DNA of 64,000 nt from Patulibacter brassicae (lineage in GTDB: Bacteria; Actinomycetota; Thermoleophilia; Solirubrobacterales; Solirubrobacteraceae): positions 350,442 through 414,441 of the forward strand of contig NZ_JAXAVX010000003.1 of NCBI RefSeq assembly GCF_033949425.1, read 5' to 3'. The notes beneath the pieces are model-generated. The model did no database searches. It was not told the origin of the DNA and worked only from the letters and a program-made list of their open reading frames with translations. Made by a program: the position numbers and the translations under genes. Shown here one piece after another: positions 58,115-64,000 of the stretch. The first letter of the stretch is position 1, and each line of letters begins with the position of its first letter.

Positions 58115-59634
58115 CGGCCCCGCCGCCTCTCGAACGGGGACCGGTCCAGCAGCGCGCGGGCGGCGGCCCGCGTGGCGCGGCGCCCGGCCGCCGACGGCGT
58201 CGGCGCGCTCGTCCGGCGGAGGCCCTGGAGCCGCGCGCTCGAGCGCGCGTCGAGGTCCGGCAGGTCCTGGGTCGTGCACGCGACGTCCGGCCGGAACGGC
58301 GGCGAGACGCCGTAGCCGAGCCACGCGGGCGCGAGCGACCCGACGTCGTCCCGGGTGAGGGTCGACACGGTCCCGATGCCGGGCAGCACGCCCTCGAGCG
58401 CCTGCTCGCCCTCGGTCACCCCGAGCCGGATCGTCGTGCCGTTGCCGTCGAAGTTCGGCGAGGCGCCCGCGAGCGCCGCGCCCATGTGCATCGCGTCCTG
58501 CCAGACCGGCCGTCCGGTCGAGAGCTTCCCGTCGGGGACCTCCCGCTCGAGCGTGCCGAGGACGTTGCGGTCGACGCAGCGCATCGCGCTGCTCAGCAGC
58601 GGCAGCGAGCGGGTGAGCGCGGCGGCGAGCGGCGGCAGGTCCGTCGTCACCGGGCGCAGCGCGGCGAGCGTCGCCGGCAGCTCGCCCCGGCCCGTCGCGG
58701 CGCGCACCTGCTCGAGCGCGGCGGTCGTGCGGCGCAGCGGCTCCGGTGCCGCCCGCAGCGCCGGTCGCAGGGCGACCGCGAACCGGTCGACCGCGGGCAG
58801 CGTGCGATCGAGCTGCGCGAGGGTGGCGGGCGCGGCGCGCACGACGCCGAGCAGGCGCACGAGGCTCGCGGAGAGCCGGCGGTCGCGCTCGCCGAGCGTG
58901 CCCATCACCCGGCCGGTGCTCGCGACGAGCGAGCGCAGCGCGGCGGGATCGGCCGCGAGCTGCGTGGCGACCTCGGCGCTCCCGCCGATCGCGCCCGACA
59001 GGTCGCCCGGCCGGCGCCCGCGGACCGCCCGCTGGGCGACCGTCGCCTCGCGCAGCGCGCCGTCGAGCTCGCGGCTCGCCGCGCGCAGCGCGGCGGCCCC
59101 GGTCCGACCGCGCCCGCCCAGGGCGCGGGCCAGCTCGCCGGTCGTGCGCCGCAGGCCGCCGCGGACGGACGTCGTCAGCACGTCGAGGACCTGGTCCAGC
59201 TGCACGGCGACGCTCGTGCGCGAGCGCGGGATCGTCGCCCCGGCCCGGATCTGCGGCGCGCCCGGCGATCCCGGGTCGATCCGGATCGCGGCGTTGCCCT
59301 CGAAGAACAGCCGCGGCGCGACGTGGATCCGGGCGTCGGCGCCGATCCGGGTGCCGGGCCGGATCGCCAGGCGCAGCCGCGCGGTGTCGCCGGGACCGGC
59401 CTCGATCGCGTCGAGCCGCCCGACGTCGAGCCCCGCGATCCGGACCGCCGCGCCGGGCCGCAGCTGGTTGGCGGTCGTCACGATCGCGTCCACCTCGTAG
59501 TCGCGGCTCAGCGGACCGGTGCGGCCGAAGGCGACGAGCGCCACGAGGGCGACGGCGCCGAGCGCGAGCAGCGCGGCGACGAGGCGACGGCGTCGGGCGG
59601 CCGCGGCGCGGCGCGCGGGGCTCGGGGCGCTCAC
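58111..59634 (-). CDS. MCE family protein, fourth of mce operon 2
   Basis: A 507-residue protein, the longest of the set. GTG 59634 overlaps the preceding stop (GTGA). An Arg/Ala-rich lead precedes the anchor at about 18-37. MlaD domain with NQLRPGAAVRIAGLDVGRLDAIEAG and FFEGNAAIRIDPGSPG. The helical region spans to about 360. The tail has SAMRCVDRNVLGTLE, NFDGNGTTIRLGVTEGEQ and a Cys-Thr-Thr segment, then a basic Arg-rich end (about 50 residues). Confidence 0.87.
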   Translation of the reverse strand: MSAPSPARRAAAARRRRLVAALLALGAVALVALVAFGRTGPLSRDYEVDAIVTTANQLRPGAAVRIAGLDVGRLDAIEAGPGDTARLRLAIRPGTRIGADARIHVAPRLFFEGNAAIRIDPGSPGAPQIRAGATIPRSRTSVAVQLDQVLDVLTTSVRGGLRRTTGELARALGGRGRTGAAALRAASRELDGALREATVAQRAVRGRRPGDLSGAIGGSAEVATQLAADPAALRSLVASTGRVMGTLGERDRRLSASLVRLLGVVRAAPATLAQLDRTLPAVDRFAVALRPALRAAPEPLRRTTAALEQVRAATGRGELPATLAALRPVTTDLPPLAAALTRSLPLLSSAMRCVDRNVLGTLEREVPDGKLSTGRPVWQDAMHMGAALAGASPNFDGNGTTIRLGVTEGEQALEGVLPGIGTVSTLTRDDVGSLAPAWLGYGVSPPFRPDVACTTQDLPDLDARSSARLQGLRRTSAPTPSAAGRRATRAAARALLDRSPFERRRGR

Positions 59635-61064
59635 GGGGTGCCTCCGCCGTCGTCGTGGAGCCCGGCGCGCTCGGCGAGCCGGCGGACCGCCGGCTGCTGG
59701 CGGGTCTCGCGCGTGCGCGCGGACTGGCGCCCAGGCGGGCTGCCGAGGACCTGCCGCCCCGCGTAGGGCTCGTTGCCCGACTCGCACTCGTCCGTGCCCT
59801 GGTTCGGCAGGAGGTTGATCGCGGCGTCCTTCGACGGGCGCGGGTTCTGCAGCAGCTCGTTGTCGGCCCCGAGGTGCGTGACGCCGATGTTCGCCAGCGC
59901 CGGTCCCTGCCCGGTGCCGAGCGAGCCGAAGGTCGACGCGAAGTTCGTCGCCCAGAGCCCGATGACGTTGCACTGCAGCTGCGCGGGCAGCAGCGTCTCG
60001 AGCGTCCCGTTGGCGGCCTGCAGCGCGCCGCCGGCGTGCTGGAGCGCCCCGCGGACCCCGTCGGTGGCCCCGAGCCGCCGGACGCTCGCGAACGTCCGGC
60101 CCAGGACGGGGGCGAACGCCCGCAGGTCGCGCAGGGGGCGCACCCCGCGGGCGAGGGTGCGGTCGATCGCCGGCACCGCGGCGGGCAGCAGGCCGACGGC
60201 GGGGGTCAACGCGGCGGAGAGCGCGTCGAGGTCCTCCAGCGCCGGCTGCAGGCGCGTGAAGGCGCGGGTGACCGACGCCTCCGCCGGGGGCAGCGCCACG
60301 AGGGTCGCCGCCAGCGCCCTCCCGTGGCGCGCGAGCACGTCGAAGGTCGCGGCGGCGCCGTCGGTGGCGGAGGCGAGCTCGCCGGCGACGGGCGCGAGCG
60401 CGCGCGTCGCGTCGTCCAGGGCGACGAGCAGCGGCCCCAGGCGGGTGCCGGGTGCGGCGAGGGTCCGGCTCACGCGCCCGAGGTCGCCGAGCAGCGGTGG
60501 CAGTGCCCCGAGGGCCTGCCCCAGTGCGGGCCCGCGCCCGGCGAGCCCGACCCCGAGCGTGCCGAGCGTCGCCTGCAGCCGCCGCCCCGCCGACCGGTCG
60601 AAGACGTCGAGGAGGTCGGTCAGCTCGACCGTCGAGCTCGCGTTGCGCAGCGGCAGCGACGCGCCCGAGGGCAGCTCGCGACCCGCCCGGCCCGGCACGA
60701 GGTCGAGGTAGTTCGTCCCGAGGATCGAGGCCGGGCGCACGCGCACCGCGGTGTCGGCGCGCAGCGGTCCGGCGTCCGTGGCGAGCGCGAGCGTCAGCCG
60801 CGCGTGCGTGCCCCGGCTCCCGGGGACGGCCTCGACGCGGTCGATCCGGCCGGCGCGGACGCCGGCGATCCGCACGTCGTTGTTGCGCACGAGCCGCAGC
60901 GCGTCGGGCACCTCGACGGTGATCCGGTACGTGCCCTGGAACGGCAGCCCGCTGTTGGCGCGGTAGGAGACGAGGACGATCGCGAGCGCGGCGAGCACGC
61001 CCGCGAGGCCGAGCGCGAGCAGCCGCCACCGCGGATCGAGCCGGCGACGCGGCGCGCGATTCAT
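59631..61064 (-). CDS. MCE family protein, third of mce operon 2
   Basis: A 477-residue protein. Anchor at about 15-33, MlaD domain with LRLVRNNDVRIAGVRAGRIDRVEA and SILGTNYLDLVPGRAG, and a helical region to about 350. The tail contains LQCNVIGLWATNFASTFGSLGTGQGPALANIGVTHLGADNE and LLPNQGTDECESGNEPYAG, two Cys about 65 residues apart. Charged, helical C-terminus. The ATG overlaps the previous stop. Confidence 0.87.
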   Translation of the reverse strand: MNRAPRRRLDPRWRLLALGLAGVLAALAIVLVSYRANSGLPFQGTYRITVEVPDALRLVRNNDVRIAGVRAGRIDRVEAVPGSRGTHARLTLALATDAGPLRADTAVRVRPASILGTNYLDLVPGRAGRELPSGASLPLRNASSTVELTDLLDVFDRSAGRRLQATLGTLGVGLAGRGPALGQALGALPPLLGDLGRVSRTLAAPGTRLGPLLVALDDATRALAPVAGELASATDGAAATFDVLARHGRALAATLVALPPAEASVTRAFTRLQPALEDLDALSAALTPAVGLLPAAVPAIDRTLARGVRPLRDLRAFAPVLGRTFASVRRLGATDGVRGALQHAGGALQAANGTLETLLPAQLQCNVIGLWATNFASTFGSLGTGQGPALANIGVTHLGADNELLQNPRPSKDAAINLLPNQGTDECESGNEPYAGRQVLGSPPGRQSARTRETRQQPAVRRLAERAGLHDDGGGTP

Positions 61065-62425
61065 CGCCCGAGCTCCCGCATCCGGCGCCGCAGGGTCGTG
61101 GCGGTGCGGTCGGCGTCCGGGGCCGGCGTCGCGTCCGGCGACGGGATCCGCGTCCGCGCGCCGACCCGCCCCGTCGCCTCCTGCGCCCCGCGCGACGGGA
61201 CGTTCACCGGCACCGTGCCCTGGCCCGGCGCGGCGTACGCGTGGCTGCAGCCCGGCGTCGATCGCGAGACGATGCACTGCGGGTAGACGCCCGCGAAGAT
61301 CGAGACGATGTGGGAGACGTCGTCGCGCAGGGCCGTGACCGTCGCGAGCGAGTAGAGCAGGCGCAGCGTCTCCTCGATCCCGCCGCGATCGCGGGTGTCG
61401 ATGAGCAGCCGGCGCGCGCGGTCGATCGTGGGCGCGAGCCGCGCCGCGGCGCCGCGGAGGTCGTCGAAGACGGGCTGGATCGCGACGAGCGCCGGGCCGC
61501 CCCGCCGGGCGGCGGCGCGCAGCTCGCGCAGCGCGGGCGTGCCGGCGTGCGCGAACGCGGGCAGGGTCGTCGTGATCCGGCGCAGCGCCGGGGCGCTCGT
61601 GCGCAGGTCCCGCACGAGCGGCCTCAGGCGGCGCGCGGTCCGGTCCAGCGCGGTCAGGCCGTCGTCCGTCGCCCGCAGGGTCGCCGGCAGCCGGCGCACC
61701 GCGGTCCCCAGCTCCGCGCGCCGCGCGGCGGTCACCGTGGCCGCGGCGGCGCCGCGGTCGACGAACCGCCGGACCGCGGCGTCGTCCTGCGCGAGGCGCG
61801 CCATGACGGTCGAGAGCTGCGTCGTGGCCGCGCCGAGGCGCCGGCGCTGCCGGTCGACGATCGCCAGCGCGCCGTTGGCGTCCGCCAGCGCGGGGTTGGC
61901 CCGGCGCAGGAGCGCGTCGAGGTCCTCGCCGCGGCCGGCGGTGGCGACGCCGAGGGTGGTGAGGAGCGCGCCGATCCGGTCCGCGGTGGGGACGGCGAAG
62001 AGGTCGACGACGTCCTGCAGCGCCACGGGGACCTGCGTCCGCGACACGGGCACCGTCGGCGGACGGCCGTCGCGGCCGGTCAGCGGCGCGCCCGTCCGCC
62101 CCGGCGCGCAGTCGACGAAGCTCTCGCTGATGAACCCCTCCGGCAGGATCCGGCAGCGGGCGTCGCGGCGCAGCGGCCCGTAGCGGGCCTCCATCCGGAA
62201 GCTCATCCGGGCCTTTCGGTCCGGCGTCACGTGGACCGCCGTCACCGTGCCGGCCCGCACGCCGCCGACCTTCAGGAGCTGGCCGGGGACCATGCCCTTC
62301 GCGGTGTCGAAGATCGCGTCGAAGCGGACGTCGCCGGGTCGGTCGGACCCGCCCCGGACGGCGATCGCGACGAGCGCCGCCAGCACGGCCAGCACCGCGA
62401 GGACGATCGGCGGGCGGCGGCTCAC
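61061..62425 (-). CDS. MCE family protein, second of mce operon 2
   Basis: A 454-residue protein. GTG 62425 begins right before the anchor (about 5-22) and overlaps the first gene (62422-62425). MlaD domain with KGMVPGQLLKVGGVRAGTVTAVHV and PEGFISESFVDCAPGRTG, where a Cys occurs in the barrel. The tail has GVYPQCIVSRSTPGCSHAYAAPG, a close Cys pair, then about 40 charged residues. Confidence 0.87.
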   Translation of the reverse strand: MSRRPPIVLAVLAVLAALVAIAVRGGSDRPGDVRFDAIFDTAKGMVPGQLLKVGGVRAGTVTAVHVTPDRKARMSFRMEARYGPLRRDARCRILPEGFISESFVDCAPGRTGAPLTGRDGRPPTVPVSRTQVPVALQDVVDLFAVPTADRIGALLTTLGVATAGRGEDLDALLRRANPALADANGALAIVDRQRRRLGAATTQLSTVMARLAQDDAAVRRFVDRGAAAATVTAARRAELGTAVRRLPATLRATDDGLTALDRTARRLRPLVRDLRTSAPALRRITTTLPAFAHAGTPALRELRAAARRGGPALVAIQPVFDDLRGAAARLAPTIDRARRLLIDTRDRGGIEETLRLLYSLATVTALRDDVSHIVSIFAGVYPQCIVSRSTPGCSHAYAAPGQGTVPVNVPSRGAQEATGRVGARTRIPSPDATPAPDADRTATTLRRRMRELGR

Positions 62426-63819
62426 GGCTCGTTCACCGACGCCGGCATGCTGTCGGCGGGGTCGCAGATCGACGGGTCCGGGACCCACGGGCTCGACCCG
62501 TCGCGCGCCGGGGGCGCGGTGCTGCCGGGACAGCGCGCGTCGAGGTGCGTGCGGGTCCGGAAGATCCCGAGGATGCTCGCCTGGGTCAGGGTTGGCAGCA
62601 GCGGCGAGAGCGCCCCGCCCAGCAGCGTCTGCGGGCTCTGCACGAACTCGAGCCGCGCGTAGTGACCGAGCTCGTTGTAGTTGCCGACCGCGACGCCGGC
62701 GAGCCCGTTGAGGACGCCGAGGATGAAGTCCGGCCCGTAGTAGCGCAGGCCCTTGAGCACCGGCAGGCCGCGGTCCAGCGCGGCGCCCGTGTCGGTCAGC
62801 GCGCCCTCGAGCGGTCCGCGCAGGGCGGGGAGCGCCACGAGCGTGCGGCGCAGCCGCGGGAGCTCGCCGCGCAGCTGCCCGACCACCGGCGTGGCCCGGT
62901 CGAGCACCGGCGGGATCGCCGTCGCCACGTCGCGCAGCGGGCGGGCCGCGGCGGGCACCTCGCGCAGCGCCGGTCGCAGGCGCGCGCTCGTGCGCGACAC
63001 GCCGGCGAGGGTCCCGCCGGCCTGCGCGAGCACCGCGGGGGCCCCGTCGAGGATCCCGGCGAGCTCGGCGCGCCGCTCGGCGACCGCGCCGAGGGCTCGC
63101 GCGGTGCCGGTGACGGCGGAGCGCAGGTCGGGGCGGCGCTGCGCGATCGCCGTCGCCGCCGTGGCCCCGCGCGCGATCAGCCGCTCGAGGTCCTCGCCGT
63201 CGGCCTCGAGCTCCCCGAAGAGCCGCGTCGTCTCGGCGAGCGCCGGGTCCAGCCGCGCGAGCATGCGGTTGAAGGACCGCGCACCGGAGCCGGCGTAGAC
63301 GTCCGCGGCGCGGCGCACGAACTCGCGCACGTCGGCCCGCGCCGGGGCGTCGACGGCGTTCAGGACCTCGTCGAGGTCGACGACGCCGCGGGTCGCGCTC
63401 ACCGGCAGGACGGCGCCGTCGGGCAGCTCCGGGGCGCTCCGGGATCCAGGGCTCAGCTCGACGAAGCGGCTCGTGACGCCGGCCTGCCCGACGGTGCGGA
63501 TCTCCGCGCGCGTGCCCGCGTGCAGCGGCGCGAGGGCGTCGTCGCCGATCCGCAGCGTCGCCTCGGCGGTCCCGTCGTCGGCGAGGCGCAGGTCCGTGAC
63601 GGTCCCGACCCGCCGGCCGGCCACCTGGACGACGGCCTGCTCGACGAGCTGGCTGGCGTTCGCGAACCGCGCGCGCAGCTCGTACCCGCCCCCGCGCGGC
63701 CAGGCGGCGAGCGCGAGGGCGGCGACGGCGAGGACCGCGAGCAGCGCGACGAGCGCCGAGCGCGTCTGCGCGCGGCGCGCCCGGCGACCGGGACGGCTGG
63801 CTCCGGCGACGCGGCTCAT
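62422..63819 (-). CDS. MCE family protein, first of mce operon 2
   Basis: A 465-residue protein. Basic lead, anchor at about 21-38, MlaD domain with SQLVEQAVVQVAGRRVGTVTDLRL and GQAGVTSRFVELSPGSRSA, and a helical region. The tail includes NELGHYARLEFVQSPQTLLGG, which matches the GHYxR motif of operon 1 proteins, and a Cys pair (LDARCPGS, PSICDPAD). ATG 63819 overlaps the last permease stop in the first copy of the 74-bp repeat. Confidence 0.88.
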   Translation of the reverse strand: MSRVAGASRPGRRARRAQTRSALVALLAVLAVAALALAAWPRGGGYELRARFANASQLVEQAVVQVAGRRVGTVTDLRLADDGTAEATLRIGDDALAPLHAGTRAEIRTVGQAGVTSRFVELSPGSRSAPELPDGAVLPVSATRGVVDLDEVLNAVDAPARADVREFVRRAADVYAGSGARSFNRMLARLDPALAETTRLFGELEADGEDLERLIARGATAATAIAQRRPDLRSAVTGTARALGAVAERRAELAGILDGAPAVLAQAGGTLAGVSRTSARLRPALREVPAAARPLRDVATAIPPVLDRATPVVGQLRGELPRLRRTLVALPALRGPLEGALTDTGAALDRGLPVLKGLRYYGPDFILGVLNGLAGVAVGNYNELGHYARLEFVQSPQTLLGGALSPLLPTLTQASILGIFRTRTHLDARCPGSTAPPARDGSSPWVPDPSICDPADSMPASVNEP

Positions 63820-63893
63820 CCGCCGATCGGGAGTCGGGGGATGGGCGGGCCCAGCACGACCTGGGAGACGAGGCGTGGCAGCAGCACCGTCAT
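63816..63893 (-). other. 25-codon mini-frame made by the repeat
   Basis: ATG 63893 to TGA 63816-63818 reads MTVLLPRLVSQVV..., ending RLPIGG, the usual C-terminus of MlaE permeases. An identical frame lies at 63890-63967. Each frame overlaps the next by ATGA and the last overlaps the first MCE start, so ribosomes could pass along the chain. It is most likely a duplication by-product, not a separate gene. Confidence 0.4.
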
Positions 63894-64000
63894 CCGCCGA
63901 TCGGGAGTCGGGGGATGGGCGGGCCCAGCACGACCTGGGAGACGAGGCGTGGCAGCAGCACCGTCATCCGCCGATCGGGAGTCGGGGGATGGGCGGGCCC
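63817..64000. repeat. 74-bp tandem repeat, 2.5 copies
   Basis: The unit beginning CATCCGCCGATCGGG starts at 63817, 63891 and 63965, exactly 74 bases apart, and the copies are identical; the third is cut by the window edge. The unit equals the last 25 codons of an MlaE-type permease plus the overlapping ATGA junction. Since 74 is not a multiple of three, the permease reading ends in the copy farthest upstream. Confidence 0.9.
63964..64000 (-). CDS. C-terminal end of an MlaE-type permease of mce operon 2 (partial)
   Basis: The frame open at the edge reads GPPIPRLPIGG and stops at 63964-63966. The ending PIGG is the same as that of the permease at 28018-28890 (WPIGG). By analogy with operon 1 this should be the second permease, with another permease and the ATPase outside the window. 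If further repeat copies exist to the right, the true stop could lie there. Confidence 0.5.
   Translation of the reverse strand, partial: GPPIPRLPIGG

Noticed and set aside
63817..64000. Possible CRISPR or phage attachment repeat at the right edge
   Set aside because: The units are directly adjacent with no spacers and match permease coding sequence, so this is a tandem duplication.

Overview
The window is uniformly very GC-rich, with dense genes, many 4-base ATGA/GTGA overlaps, many leaderless starts and two six-gene mce operons. These traits, the Gly-linker plus Ig-like tail on the secreted beta-propeller, and the SigB/SigF-type sigma factors suggest a soil actinobacterium of the Thermoleophilia (Solirubrobacterales, e.g. 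Patulibacter, Conexibacter or Baekduia relatives). This placement is inferred, not proven. I found no rRNA, tRNA, CRISPR array, integrase or insertion sequence.

Layout. 1-7.6 kb: the end of a stress-protein-like gene, a Usp-like protein, a DsbA/FrnE oxidoreductase, a small glycine-zipper protein, a TetR gene divergent from an alpha/beta-hydrolase plus Baeyer-Villiger monooxygenase pair, and a NorE-type oxidase group (subunits III and IV). That group abuts a GMC oxidoreductase fragment, and both bordering genes lack their 5' parts. 7.6-20 kb: WS/DGAT acyltransferase, secreted propeller protein, SnoaL-like/nitrilase/FAD-oxidoreductase operon, GAF-like LuxR regulator, and a fatty-acid-type operon (acyl-CoA ligase, enoyl-CoA hydratase, aldehyde dehydrogenase, unknown). 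20-30.6 kb: a complete mce operon 1 on the minus strand (MlaF ATPase, two MlaE permeases, six MCE proteins). 30.7-37 kb: two SDRs, an XRE/MmyB regulator, a large LuxR ATPase regulator and a SigB-like sigma factor. 37.6-45 kb: Tat-exported M28-like peptidase, a molybdopterin enzyme without its usual Fe-S cysteines, an ACR3/bile-acid-type transporter, small unknowns and a second SigB-like sigma factor. 45.6-55.3 kb: two facing oxidative cassettes, TetR-membrane protein-P450 (plus) and membrane protein-P450-phosphotransferase (frameshifted)-molybdopterin oxidoreductase-MpaB oxygenase (minus). 55.4-64 kb: six MCE genes of mce operon 2 and the end of its permease, where a 74-bp unit is tandemly repeated.

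How it fits together. The region reads as a lipid or hydrophobic-compound uptake and oxidation island. Mce transporters would import a lipid, P450s, the BVMO, SDRs and molybdenum enzymes would oxidise it, and CoA-ligase, hydratase and ALDH would feed beta-oxidation. WS/DGAT could store acyl chains. A common GGGGG-N9-CCCCC operator with near-identical promoter spacing lies before the FAD-oxidoreductase operon, the acyl-CoA ligase operon (divergent from luxR) and the mce1 operon (divergent from an SDR). I therefore propose that the LuxR protein at 14.0-15.3 kb controls all of them. The two sigma genes share a conserved transcribed leader whose function is unknown.
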